Shown: positions 1 to 11,642, counted from the stretch's first letter. The stretch: DNA of 32,411 nucleotides from Acanthaster planci (GCF_001949145.1 NW_019091425.1:780575-812985); one strand, 5' to 3'. Made by a program: numbers and translations. Notes: generated from the sequence alone by a model not told the origin.

Positions 1-620
1 GTTTAGGCATTTTGAATACTTGTGCGCTGTTTGTGTGATGTGAAATAGTTGTGTGCAAACCTGAGTTGAAAACAAATCTTCTTTTAGATGTTCATGAATG
101 AGTGGGTCTGTTTCACTCAGTTTGGTACTGAGAACAACACAATGGAAGGGTGCACTTCCAAAGAATTTGAAACCTTAAATGGGTGAAAATGAGAGTAGCA
201 CTGGCAGTCATCTACAAAACACCTAATTGTTCTGCAGGTGGATAGTGCGGATTAGTGCCATTCTCATTTCCACTTTGTGTTGCCCAGACACCAAACCAAG
301 AATTACGAGGCCATAAGATGTGATTTGAATGAAGTAGTATGGTTTGATTAACCTGAACTTTGGGATCTAAACATTGTATGAGGAGAGTATTTAGAGGAAA
401 TATCCCTTGCGGAAAACTAATTTGTTTCTGTGAAAATAAAGGCAATTCAGAGGGGAAAAAACTAAGTATGTGGTAAAAGTATTGGGGAAATGTTTGTCAA
501 ATATTGCAGACTATTATCAGAGATAAGGATATTGGCCCAAGGGAGAACAGGAGGAACTAGATGGACCAACCTTACATGTATCGGCTCTTATTTTTGTGAT
601 TATCTTCTGTTGCTCCATAG

Positions 621-720
621 GTTGGCGTGGAATGTCCCTTGTGCAGTGTTGACTATCCCATCGACCAAATTGAAGCCCACGCTTCTGCATGCTATGGACC
701 CATATCGCCCACACAGGAAG
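621..720 (+). CDS. UIMC1: RAP80-like exon a: UBZ4 zinc finger
   Basis: An acceptor (ctccatag) precedes base 621 and a donor (gaag|gtacat) follows base 720. Read from base 621 it gives 33 codons plus 1 nt. It contains CPLC, then YP, IEAH and AC with spacing C-x2-C-x11-H-x3-C, the C2HC pattern of UBZ4 fingers. The four zinc ligands lie at 633-635, 642-644, 678-680 and 690-692. The CPLC...(F/Y)P...IExHA..C wording is very close to the first C-terminal finger of RAP80. The open frame continues upstream into the intron, but that part has no family resemblance. Confidence 0.85.
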
Positions 721-3700
721 GTACATTTTTTTTGTTCAGTGTCAGAGATCCTGTCCTCTTTTAATACTGAAAAAATGGCCTTTTTATTTGATGTTTCATT
801 GTTTCATTGAAAGCCACCTCAGCATCTAATCCTTAACCAGTTAATGCTGAGATTTCCTTCCCCTCAAAAGCTGCTGGGGGAGGGTTATTTTTTTCTCAAA
901 TTATGTCTGGCACCCATAAAAATATGTAGGGTTGTACATGAACAACTTTTGAGTCAAGGCATCGGTAGTTTCATTCTTTTCCCCCTGAGTTCTTCTGTTC
1001 AGCTGTTTTTCAACTGCCTTGGTGAAAATTGTGGCATCTGTCCAGAAGTGAACCGGTTCACTTGCGAAAGGTCCGTAGCATACAGTATATAGGCGTCACC
1101 ATGGCCATGTGTATTGTTCGCCAGTGGTTTTGATACAAAGGATTTAGTAGTTGGGATTTTGTATCCTCATCTCTTTTGTAAGTGTGGTATCGCTCCCAAC
1201 AGTGGCACATCGGCTTACCCAAACAAGGTCTTTAAAGGTAGTGGACACCATTGTTTTTTGGTCATAATTTCACAAGATTTGCTGATTATAGTGTATTATA
1301 TTCACAGCAACTTACATTCCACTCACTTGTTTTATGTTTGAGTCAACTGCTTTGTGAAAAATCGAGAAAAACAGCACGGCATTTTCAACCCTTAAATCGA
1401 AAGTCTTGTGTTTTATCTTGCGTACAATCTATGGATTATGAGTTCGTAGTACAAGCGAACAACATCCACAGGGTCAGGGTTGGAAATCGGCAAGACAGGT
1501 TCTCATTCCCTTAAAAAGGAGCAGTTTTCAACGGCTGTAGAAGTAATCAGTGAATTTACCTTGGAGTAATGCGCCGCCTCGACAATGTAGCAGTGCAGAT
1601 TCATGAAAAAACTTCATCCAGGAACACAGCAGTCGATTCGTGTCCGTATTATCGAAACGAGTAGGCCTATATTATAATGTGCATGTGATTGTGCTTATGA
1701 CCACACTTTCATGTCAGTTTACACGTCGATGAAAACTCCATTCTCAGTTGATTCATTAATAACTATAAGCCAAAAAGAATTATGTCTTCAGACAAGGGAG
1801 GTTTAACTTGTGGAAATCATACTTTGTGTAGACGAAAATCATCATGCTCGGAAACAGCTGCCATATTGAATTTAACCGATATGCCCTAGGGGTGATTTTG
1901 AATTTGCAAAGTTTTCCCGGTTAAAAAACCTTTCCTTTAATAAAATTTAACTTCACACTGATCCAATTTATTTTCTACTTTACGCCTAACACTTAGGTTT
2001 TTACAATCTCGGTTTACAGTGCTTTTGGTGAATGTATGTTGGTATGTTTTTAGCTGCTTTTACATTTAGATTTATCCGTTCATTACTGGAGACTCCCACA
2101 ACATCTGCAAACACTACATATAAGAAAATTGGCGCTTGTTAAAGAATGTGATGTGCGAATGAGTGAATGCCTACTCACATCCTTGGTGAAACAAATTAGG
2201 AAAATTGTGTGTGTTTACATGTCATCCAGCGATGAGTTGTTAAAACTAAAAAGGGACCAATTTCTCACAATTTCATTCTAACAGAGGCTCTATACTTCAT
2301 AAAGACCATAAGTATTAAGGAGTAAGGACAGCAAAAGGTACATTTAAACTGGAGGAGAAATTTGCTTAACGTAGTGACAAAACAGGGAAAATTTCTGTGC
2401 ACGCTTAACCATAAGCACAACCACACCATGCACTGCCATGAAATAGTGCTTGCAGTTAGTGGACTTTACTGCTATAGTAAGCATGACTTTTCTGCTAACT
2501 ACATGTATACAGCAGCGCCCTGAGAAGAGGCCCTGCTTGTGACATTTGATCTAAAAATCTTTGAAAATAGTAGAACCAGTTTTGGACAGAGCTTATGTGG
2601 TGGAAAAATGTCAACTGTACATTTTCACCATGTTTATGGTTTTCCAAGATTGCATTAGATTTGTTCCATCTTATCTGCTTCCCATTGGTGTTTACCACAT
2701 CCATGGGAGAAACACACTAAGGAAAATGGACTAAATTCACTTTAAAGGATTTTTAAGAAACACCCAGTAACAGCTTACTGAGTTCGAAGAGTTGTAGGCT
2801 TTCATCTTTTACTCGTTCACCGTTACAGTGAGAGTTATCCCCATCAGTGCAGTAGTTATCACAACCATGTATGTAGTGGTGTTCAGAAAAATCCATGTTT
2901 TGTTTTGTTTTAATTATCAGGAATGCCAGTGTCGTTCATCTGTTGATAGGTGAAACATAAAATAAATGACAGAAGTAAAAGCGAGCACACATTGACAGTC
3001 GTGGCCAGTTTGTCAACATATATAAAGATTTAAAAATGGCAGTGATTAGTTCTCCCCATTTTATTCTGTTAGAAAGTTTTTATGAAAAGAACCGCTTCCA
3101 CATTCATGTTTCTTAAGGGCAGTTGAGTGCTACTCTGTGACTTCAGTTTTTCATGTGCCATCTGCAAACAGGTTTCTGTTTCTTTTCATAGTTTTTAAGC
3201 ATTGCATTGTAAAATCTCCATCAAGAAAAGTGGACACTTGCAAGCCAACCCTCTCCATTTTGGCTCGAGATAGTTGGGTAAAAAGAAAATTAGAATAAGA
3301 TGTTTGTCCCACAATTTCCAATTGCAAGTTTCTCCAGGCTGTTAGCTGGCATGACTGATGCAGTAATGCTTCTGTTTAATACCACCAAACTATACATTTG
3401 TGTATTTGGTTTCCTTTGAATAACATTGACATTTGAAGTAGCCATGGTTACTGTACTTCATGACTCTCAGCAGGCTGGCATGTACATGTAGCTCATGTAC
3501 ACGTACATCATCATTACTTACGTCAGTAATGTTCTTGAACTGTTTTGTTGTGCAGCTTACAGTGTACATACATACATGTAAGTGCCAAAGATGTTACACA
3601 CATACTGTTACAGTCAAACCTTGTTAAATAAGAGATGATATAAGATTCTTCTTATAACAAGGAAAATTTTAGGTCCCAGCCCTTCGTTTTTCATTGTTTT

Positions 3701-4410
3701 TATTCCTGGTTATACAAGCTTCCTGTTATAAAAAGGTAACTTGGTAAGTCTGAAGGACCTCTTATTTACGAATTTCAGCTGTACATATACATGTACAGAC
3801 CTTGCATCCTCATTAATTCAGGTTAATTGCTCCTGTGTTCTTGACAATCGCTCTTTCATTCTCCCTCAAGACTAATCCTTGAATAAAAAAAAGTTTTCAT
3901 GCACATGTAATTGTACTTATGACTTGTAGTGTGCACTTAAGATAAAATTACAGATATAAAATTTTGTTCTTTTTTTTTTCAATGTGGTAAAAATCTGGCA
4001 GTTTGTTGTCAGTAGTGTAATGGGAGTATGCATGTGGGAGGATAAGGGGAAAGGTGGAAATCAAAAATAAAAGAGGAGGAAAAAGGAAAAAAAACACCCC
4101 CAAAACAGGAGGGAAGTGAATTAAAATCAACAATTTGCTTGAAAATGCCTTGAGCCAAATGGACTCCCTGCCACCATTGCCGGTTTGTCAGTTTGATGAT
4201 GATGAACCCCCCTTCAAAATTGTGGTAACACCTGTGGTACATGTATGTCAGAACTCTGCGTATGGTCAAGAATGTCAGATTGGGGGTTAGGGTGAATTGT
4301 CGTGGGAGTTAAATGTTGTAGTCACATGTAAAAAGTCTGTTCTACATGTATTTGAAGCATTCAATTAGAACCTTCATTCACACGCTGTACTTTCTGTACT
4401 TGTCTCACAG
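721..4410 (+). other. intron between exons a and b
   Basis: This 3.7-kb intron has no supportable coding sequence. It is AT-rich, with scattered acatgta words. A stretch near 1231-1520 starts 'aaaggtagtggacaccattg', which resembles a dispersed echinoderm repeat, and a TA-flanked foldback element occupies 3611-3781 (listed separately). The short open frames here are not supported by any motif. Confidence 0.6.
3611..3781. mobile_element. pogo/Tigger-like MITE
   Basis: The 171-bp element is bounded by TA on both sides (3609-3610 and 3782-3783). The left end CAGTCAAACCTTGTTAAATA pairs imperfectly with the right end, whose reverse complement starts CAGCTGAAATTCGTAAATAA. CAGT-type ends with 'CCTTGTTA' and TA target duplication are typical of pogo/Tigger (Tc1/mariner superfamily) non-autonomous elements. 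It has no coding capacity. The family assignment is by resemblance only. Confidence 0.5.
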
Positions 4411-4516
4411 GAGAAAGAGTTGGAGGGCAGAAACCTGTTACAGACACAAGAGGAGCTTCGCCTACAAATAATGGTGGTGAAGGGTCAGCAGGACCGCCCA
4501 GAGCTGCGGGTCACAG
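4411..4516 (+). CDS. UIMC1: RAP80-like exon b: Gly/Pro/Thr-rich linker
   Basis: The acceptor is tgtctcacag and the donor is cacag|gtcagt. The exon enters with one base carried from exon a and leaves with two. It encodes a polar low-complexity linker (GERVGGQKPVTDTRG..., then GGEGSAGPPRAAG). There are no conserved motifs. It is called an exon because splice borders and phase fit both neighbours. Confidence 0.7.
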
Positions 4517-6270
4517 GTCAGTACTTCCGTCTGTGATTGCCGTGAGTTTTTCTGTTCTATTGATGAAATACTGCTGGCAAGGAATTTGATCACTCAGTAA
4601 TTTACAAAGAAGACAGAAGAGCAGGCCAAGTGCATATAAACTTGTGTTTGAACCAGTGGAGATGGAAGTAGACAGCTCAGTTGGTAGGTAGTGTAGTCCT
4701 GAAATTGACAGTTTAAATGCTGTTCACTTTTTTCATTGACAAAATGCATGCTTGGTAACTTGCGGTATTTGGCCAAAGAGAAAACTAGCTCAGCAAATTT
4801 GAAAGGGGAAAAAACGTGCAGTTTTGTAGATTTGGAAGAGGCTTGGTGAGAAGGCAAATCGGTCCCTGGAGCACATGTGGTTTGGAAGAACCCAAGCAAT
4901 GGAGAAATGTGGCTTTCAGAATAAGGTCACTGCATGAATTTCATGGCTGTGGCTTGAAATGACACACGATTCTATGGCACTAGCTGCAACCACTTCTCAT
5001 GGACTTGTGTAATTTCCAGGGGTGAGATTTGTCCAGATTTTTTCAGGATTTCCGAATTTGGGGGAAAACGTATTCAGGATTTATTGATTTTTCTATTTGG
5101 CATGGTGTTGCCAGAACTAGAAGTACATGTTGCTTTGATTGATCAAAATGGCTCTTTATTCCCTTTAAGTGGTTGATTGTGGTGAAAAAAGACTCGAAAA
5201 ATCCATGAAAATTTTTGCGGCTCGAAAGTCCGACAGAAAACGAGGCAGCAAAGGGGAAGACAAATGTTATTGAAAATCAATTGGAAAAATCAACAAGCAA
5301 GGACAACGGAGGTACACACGGTGCGATAAATTGTTGAAATGGAGGATTGACAGACAGACTTGAGAGGTATATATTGTTTGGTATTCAGTTTCCTTAAGTC
5401 TCACTCCTGAATTTCAAGCTACATGTACAGCCAAGTCATTCAGACTTTGCTAAAGAAGCTGTTGTGCCTTCTGTGGTGGTACTACACTTGCACCCATGTG
5501 ATAAATGTCAAATGTTGCTCTAAAGAATGGTGACTTGAGCCATGCATAGAAATGTGCACACCTTGAATTCAATAGCACATGTGTTGTGGGTACTGTAGAT
5601 ATCGGCCTCTCCTTGGGGTAGAGGTTTCTGGTCATTACTTGGTTGCCTCTCCCACAATGGCATAGTTTCAGGCTATTAAATCAGTAATTAACAAAATTTC
5701 TGAGACGTGTGGGTGGATAGAAACAAACTGTGCATCTGATGATGCCCAGGGATGATGATATGGAAACGTCTCCTGAAAGATCAAAGTAAATAATCCATGA
5801 TTATCAGTAAATGAACTAAAATACATGTACTGTTATGCCACAGGAGTAGTTTTCCATGAAATTCTCAATTTAATGCCATCTTCTTGCACTTAATGGCTAG
5901 ACTGAATGATGTAGTGTTGCTTGTGGAAAATCTAAGATAAAAAGCTATTATTCAGTCAAGCTAAAAGCAAATTTTAACGTTTAGTCAAATGTGCTATGTT
6001 GCACGAAACCAACGAATGTCATGTCAGTGCTCGTGTGTGCTAATGGCAATTTTCCAATAATGCATTTTTAGATGCATTGTTAGAAAGGTGCTTCTTTCAC
6101 TGTTTTCCTCAATATGATAGCTTGCCAGAGAAAATAATTTCACTTGAAAATTTAGTCCCATATTTCATTTCTAAACAAAGTATGCTTTTCAACAATAATT
6201 ACGTCAGTTACTTTTTGGGTAATTGCCAGTGCTGGACTGTACCTTTAATTGGGAATTTTGTATTTTGCAG
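4517..6270 (+). other. intron between exons b and c
   Basis: This 1.75-kb intron has no supportable gene. Around 5020-5075 there is a short dispersed motif 'ggggtgagatttgtc' that recurs at 14706-14720 in the last intron. Confidence 0.6.
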
Positions 6271-6341
6271 GGACAAAACAGCAAATGAAAAAGCTAATTC
6301 AAGAATCGTGAAGGGAGTAGCTGCCAGAATTGTTCAGGAAC
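6271..6341 (+). CDS. UIMC1: RAP80-like exon c: basic linker
   Basis: The acceptor is tattttgcag and the donor is gaac|gtaagt, a near-consensus donor. Incoming phase is 2 and one base is carried out. It encodes RDKTANEKANSRIVKG followed by VAARIVQE, a charged, probably helical segment with no recognised domain. Confidence 0.7.
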
Positions 6342-7362
6342 GTAAGTGTGGACTTGATTTTGAGTTGGTCCCTGGCCAAGAAGTGCATGTTAGTGTAAAT
6401 AGTGTTATGCGGCCATTTGGGCATTCATGAGGGTGAGTGAACAACATGCACATGAGATTACAGTGGCCTGTGCACACAAACGGTTGAATATGCTAGAGCT
6501 GTAAAGTCACAAGTCAAATCACGAGTCAGGAATCACGCTGAAGTAATTTGGGATGAACTGTGACAAAGTAGGGTCAAAGTGACAAAGTGGGGGGGCCAAG
6601 GGGGGCGCTTACCTCATTGCTGTTAAACATAAAATGGAAAACAAACAGAACAAAGAAGAGCAAAAGAAAAAATGAGGAAAGCAGAGAAAAATAACCACTT
6701 TACAAAAAAAATACTTTTTGACTCCCAGCCTGTGTTAATGGTTTGTCAGTTTGCTGCTGATAAGTGCTTTATGTCACCCCCTTCCCCCCAAAATCATATG
6801 CACAGCAAGTAAAACCTTTACGGTAGCGTCAATGACAAAAATGTGTAAATTAAGTAATGATTGGTTGTATATGTCTAAATGAAATGGCTTTAAAATTGAA
6901 AGGTTGTCAAATAACCACCAGTCAAATTCAGTGTTCCTCATGTTACGTGTCTAATGTAGACAGTCCTTTGTTTTTGTGCAGACCAAGAGTAACTTGAGAA
7001 CAGAAAAACTCATTCTTGCAGTGTAAACACTCTTCGAACAAGTTTGTGATCATGATTTCATTTTATGCCTGGTAGCCCTGACCTAACAAACTTCTTTTAA
7101 AGCTGTTTCAGCAGGGGAAATCTTTTGTCAACCTCTGCAAGTCCACACAGTGACTACAACTGTACTGTGTAGACCTCATTGGGTATAGGTCCACACAATA
7201 ACACGCCCATTCACTTTTTCAAACACCTTGCCATACACTAACTTGCCATCTTCAAAACTTCTAAGTACTGTAATTTTAAATTCAACCATTCCTTTGGTCA
7301 ATAGTCTTCTCGTGTATCTATATGTACTCTAACTTGTGTGGGTCTGTGTTTTGTTCCTGTAG
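6342..7362 (+). other. intron between exons c and d
   Basis: The 1.0-kb intron shows nothing beyond a purine-rich patch near 6550-6720. Confidence 0.6.
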
Positions 7363-7411
7363 ATGACCCAAAGGGGACTATTCACCACACTCAGGACTCT
7401 TTAATGAAGAG
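7363..7411 (+). CDS. UIMC1: RAP80-like exon d: short linker microexon
   Basis: A 49-nt exon follows a pyrimidine-rich acceptor (gttcctgtag) and ends at aagag|gtaggt. It encodes HDPKGTIHHTQDSLMKR, counting the split codons at both ends. There is no domain; support comes from the splice sites and phase continuity (one base in, two out). Confidence 0.65.
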
Positions 7412-8446
7412 GTAGGTTTGATTCAGGTCTTATATTTGCAGTTCTTGGTAAAGGAGAACAGCTTTGCCATATGTGTTTTGGCCCATAAATCCCCTTGCAG
7501 CTCAGATCCACTTTAAACTGAACCCATGCGTGCCTTTTTTTTGGCGGGCACAAAAATTGATAATTGTTTTCTTGAAAATGATGCATGGAACACAAATCTA
7601 TTTGTTACATACACATTTTCATATTATTATATGTTGACTTGCTGACTCTTTAAGTGCTGAAATATTTTAACGTTTTGCCTACGACCAGGCAAAGTGAGTT
7701 AAGAGTTATATATGTCCATGACTACATGTACATGTATGTGTGTTTGTTTGTGGTCAGACTAGTTCCTATACTACATGACTGCCTTACTGATGCTGAATCT
7801 TTGTTGCAGCCGACGCAATAATAATCCTGACTTTTGTTTGGATGTACACCAAATACTAAATATAATGCAGACTTTGATAGCTTTCAACCGTCCCTCTCCA
7901 GCATTCTACACAAATTAATAGTTCTTGTGAAGGGATTTCTCGGTCCAATTAACCACAGGAGGGCTATTGTGAAACTCTGAAAATACATCTACATGTAGTT
8001 TGTTTTTTACTTTTCTTTGGAGGGTTAGTTTGTTAGTTTTATTTGTCGTAAAAAAGCATTTGCTGACATGATGCTGGTTTTCCTGTACACGAATGTGAAT
8101 TTATTGTGATAGCCACTTGCATGATGATAGCACTGTTGCGATAAAAATATATTTTTTAATGATGCATTACCAGTGCTCTGAAAAAATTAAATCGTAACAA
8201 ATTCTTAAATATATATGGAATTAATTTTCAAGCTAACCAGACACGCATTACTTTGCTCATTCGGTCGAAATGTTGCTTTACTAAGTTGAAAGCTTTAGAT
8301 CATTTGTATATGAAACTTAATCAATGCTTTACTTACCTGTTGGGCTGTTGTAGTACTTGATATGGGTTTCCAAAATGTTCAAATTCCAGTGGTAGAAGTA
8401 AAAGAGTTGATTGTGTGAAACGTCCCATTTTTAATTCCATGCCCAG
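7412..8446 (+). other. intron between exons d and e
   Basis: The 1.0-kb AT-rich intron shows no gene or clear repeat. Confidence 0.6.
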
Positions 8447-8629
8447 GTCAGACCCAGACCTGGATCTTGATGACGACAGCAGTGAGAGCTTCTCAGAGTC
8501 AGCAGACCAACTGGACGCCAGCCTCCTGCAGTTGGTCGAGGACAACAAGCTCCAGCTTCGCGAGAGGAAGAGAGTTAGGGTACCAGATCGGCCGGCAAAA
8601 CGGCCAAAACTGGACACTGCAGGGAAGAG
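8447..8629 (+). CDS. UIMC1: RAP80-like exon e: acidic stretch and NLS-like stretch
   Basis: The acceptor is catgcccag and the weak donor is gaagag|gtgctt. The product begins with an acid/serine run (SDPDLDLDDDSSESFSES), then a leucine-containing segment (ASLLQLVEDN), then a basic cluster (RERKRVRVPDRPAKRPK) that looks like a bipartite nuclear localisation signal. GC content is higher than in the surrounding introns. If the weak donor is not used, the frame reads on 13 codons to a stop at 8667-8669, giving a form without the second finger and tail. Confidence 0.8.
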
Positions 8630-8775
8630 GTGCTTGCGACAAGCTGAATGCCTAGTGCATGAGAGATAAAATATAGTAAAGGGGGCCAGTCATGTTAAGT
8701 GTTTCCATTGTGGTTTCTGCAAGTGATTTACCACCTGGAAACATTTTCAGTGCAGTTGATCTTTTTAAGTTCTTA

Positions 8776-8935
8776 CAGTCATTTGCAAAAGTTTAGGACC
8801 ACTTGGAATTTTGCTGATATTTCTGTCACTGGGTCTGCATTGAAAATAAACATAAGTTGCCATAATTGATTGGTTTAATTTCTTTTCAGGTTAATGCATT
8901 TTGTATGGGTGGTCCTAAACTTTTGCAAATGACTT
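8776..8935. mobile_element. Tc1/mariner-like MITE
   Basis: The 160-bp element is flanked by TA on both sides (8774-8775 and 8936-8937). Its terminal inverted repeats are about 27 bp and nearly perfect: the left end begins CAGTCATTTGCAAAAGTTTA and the right end is its reverse complement. The interior is non-coding. TA duplication with CAGT-type ends points to a non-autonomous Tc1/mariner element. Confidence 0.75.
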
Positions 8936-9317
8936 TACAAAGTTGTTTTTTCCATTTTGCTGTAAAAGTGTACAAAATTGACTCAACAAAATGTGTCTGC
9001 CATCATTTTCAGACATGCAACTTTTCCTCTGATCAGCTGATTCCCTTGATTTTCACTTCATCTCACCCATGGCTTTGAAAATTTAAAAATACTGTATAAA
9101 TTGAATAAATAAATTAGTGAATATTGGAATTTCCTTGTTTCTTGTCAAAATCCAAGTTGCATGCCTGCATTTTTGACATTAAGATAGACAGTGATATTTC
9201 AAACCTGATGCACATGAAGAACAAATCTGCACTGCCAAAACTGAAATCTTTACTGGCCCTTTTTACTATTTGTATATATTTGTATATGATGAGAAGCCAT
9301 TGTGTATGGTTATCTAA

Positions 9318-9458
9318 GGGCCTGTTTGTTTCCCATGGATCTGGATCTCAATCAGTAGTCGCAACACCGGTTCCCTCCATCCATTAGGCAGATTTTGATG
9401 TCAGTGAACCAGTGATGGATCACTAATTGAGATCTTGAGCCCCAAAACAAACAGGCCC
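9318..9458. mobile_element. foldback MITE, GGGCCTGTTTGTTT ends
   Basis: The 141-bp element has terminal inverted repeats of about 33 bp with a few mismatches. The left end starts gggcctgtttgttt and the right end closes aaacaaacaggccc, and both arms also share an inner 'atctcaat' block. It is non-coding and the superfamily is not identified. Confidence 0.65.
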
Positions 9459-9673
9459 TGAGTGTGTCTCCAAACCCTAGTTGTGTTCTGATTGGCATTT
9501 GTTATGATTCTTCACATGTGCACAAGAATCAATGCATCTTTCAAGCATTTTATGATTACTTGAAGCTCTTCATTCCTCCAGAATCCTTTTAAATATTTCT
9601 CTTTGCTGCACTAGGAAAGTGGTTAGCGCCCATCGTACTGTAAGGCCAATTCGTGTATGAACTGACCTTAATG

Positions 9674-9921
9674 CTGGGGCCAATTTCATAGAGCTGCTTA
9701 AGCACAAAATTTGCTTAAGCGTGAGAAAACCTTGCTTGATAAATCAGGTAACCAGCCAAAACTCCATGTGATGTATATTGTTTTGGGATTGTATTTAGTT
9801 GTTTTTTGGTTAGCATGACAAACGGATAGAGTTTTAGCTGGTAACCTGTGTTTTACTAAGCAAAGTATTTTCCCGCTGAAGCAAATTTTGTGCTTAAGCA
9901 GCTCTATGAAATTGGCCCCAG
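9674..9921. mobile_element. foldback MITE, 'ggggccaatttcatagagctg' family
   Basis: The 248-bp element has long terminal inverted repeats (about 45 bp). The left end begins ctggggccaatttcatagag and the right end closes ctctatgaaattggccccag. Inside both arms is the word cttaagcacaaaattt. I recall this repeat as abundant in echinoderm genomes, and it is one of the better hints to the host. No target duplication is obvious. Confidence 0.75.
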
Positions 9922-11062
9922 AAGTACATTGTATTCAGTTTTGGGCTCCATTTTTATTCAACCTACTTGGCAAAAGTCATTGATACCAGCTTTGGGTCAT
10001 TGCCTAGAAAAAGTGTGAACTGCATGTGTGGGCTGTGAGGACATCAGTCTCAATTCCAGGTGTCAAGGATTATTTGGTCACTGTAGTAGAGCACTGTTCC
10101 ACGTGTTTTGGGACTCGCTACGCTATTAACCAGCACGCTGGCCATATTAAAAAGAGGGTGCATTCTGCATGATCCGACATCAAGCAATGGGGTCTTGAGC
10201 AAAGACTAAATGATTGACAAAGCCATGAAATCTTACAGAGGGCACAGAAAAGGTATAAATCGTCTAAGATTTTGCTCCAGGTGTAGATTGGCCAATTTTG
10301 ATGTCTGGAATGCCCCACATTCTCGTGGACCAATCAAGGTTCTGATTTCGGAGCCAAATCGCTAAGCTACAGTACTACCATGACAACAGTATTATACTGG
10401 GTGTCTGTGCATGGCTTTTGATTTTTTCCCCAGATTTCTTTAAAGGATTTAACCTTTATTTATGATCCATTTATGGCAAAATGTAAATAATGTGGACCCT
10501 TCAAAGGAGCGCAAAAAAGGTTAAGGGCAACTATAAAGGTTGGGGGATGGGCCTACAGAGGAAAAAACAGCAAAAGACGTGCTGTATGACCAGCGTGAAC
10601 ATTTTAAGAAGTCAGTGAGACCGTGACAGTCGTTACCAAGACCAGACAGTTTGCAAGATCAGAGAAAGCCAGCGGTGTCAAGATTCAGTTCATGAAAGGA
10701 GAGTCGGCGATTTATTGGGCTTAACACTGTAACTTCTTTGCCTTTGAGTTTCTCTTGAGCAGCCCGTATCAAGTACAATTCTAGGAGAAAACACAAATGT
10801 TCTTCTTTCACCTCGGAGAAGACATTGTCTATAACAATTACTATTTTATTATAATTTATAGCTTCATTTTTTTTTCATTGTATCGGCCTTTTTGATATAT
10901 CAATGTCATTGTTTAAAGTGATATAATTTATATCAATATCAAAGCAAAATCAGATATTATCAATATATCGATGGACCTCAATATACAACTACATCAAAGG
11001 CTGCTAAGTATGCAGTCAGTTACTGTGAAATTGAAGTGGCTTTGTGTGGGCTTCTTTTCCAG

Positions 11063-11287
11063 TAGAGATGAGACCAGCAGGAGTAAGGAAGAGACAGAAG
11101 TGTGCTTCATCTGTAATCAGCAAATTCCCAAGACGGTCTATGCTGAGCATGTGCAGGAGGAGATTGACCGTGTTGAGGCAGAGAACCATACAGAAGACTC
11201 GGCAGTCCCACTTGGACGTGCCCTGCGGCGCAGGACGATAGCCTCATCTAGAGCGGCTGCTGGTGGAGAGTCTAGCCGGGAGGCCGA
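11063..11287 (+). CDS. UIMC1: RAP80-like exon f: second, degenerate zinc finger
   Basis: The acceptor is cttcttttccag and the donor is gccga|gtaatg; skipping that donor meets a TAA immediately (11289-11291). The product contains CFIC...AEHVQEE. Ligands Cys (11103-11105), Cys (11112-11114) and His (11148-11150) keep the C-x2-C-x11-H spacing, but the position expected to be the fourth Cys (11160-11162) is GAG (Glu). The rest is Glu-rich then Arg/Ala/Ser-rich (GRALRRRTIASSRAAAGG). It corresponds to the CYLC...CHVDSC finger of vertebrate RAP80. Confidence 0.8.
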
Positions 11288-11347
11288 GTAATGATTGCCT
11301 ACATCTATCTTGCTTGTATGAAGTGATTGCAGTGTCTTATAGTTCTC

Positions 11348-11406
11348 TTAACCTGAACAGTCCTCAATCCTTCACCTGTTGGAGGATTGAGGACTGTTAG
11401 GGTTAA
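11348..11406. repeat. short near-perfect hairpin with TTAA ends
   Basis: Two 24-nt arms (11348-11371 and 11383-11406) pair with 22 of 24 positions complementary around an 11-nt loop. The arm begins ttaacctgaacagtcctcaa. Both ends are TTAA. It could be a minimal piggyBac-type foldback or a small structured RNA in the intron. Confidence 0.7.
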
Positions 11407-11545
11407 AGATCGTCTGCTCTGCAGCGTGAGATGGATAAATCTTCTTTGGTTCAGATGTAGGACTGTTTTAGGGACTAGTCGTGTCCTTCCTGGCTTTGGA
11501 GGTTATTTTTGCACAATATTTTGGATAAGGTCTTGCAGTTATTCT

Positions 11546-11642
11546 TACAGCCGTCTTGTAGGCCAGTGCTTTTGTTCCATGGGTTATGCACAAAGGAGGT
11601 GTCCCTGTGGAACAAAAGAATTGCCCTGCAAGATGGCTGTGA
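11546..11642. repeat. imperfect inverted repeat
   Basis: The left arm 'acagccgtcttgtaggcc...cttttgttcca' (11548-11582) pairs with the right arm 'tggaacaaaagaattgccct...gatggctgtg' (11607-11642) with a few mismatches and a short loop. The structure is non-coding; the short frames across it arise from the symmetry. Confidence 0.6.

Larger units (their letters stand above)
8630..11062 (+). other. intron between exons e and f
   Basis: The 2.4-kb intron holds three small foldback elements in a row (8776-8935, 9318-9458, 9674-9921, listed separately) and an AT-rich patch with repeated 'atatc' words at 10850-10970. No coding sequence is seen. Confidence 0.65.

Noticed and set aside
5733-5765. Hammerhead-ribozyme-like signature (ctgatga ... 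ggaaacgtc)
   Set aside because: The core words are present in the right order, but the intervening segment does not form a convincing stem II and no stem I partner is visible.
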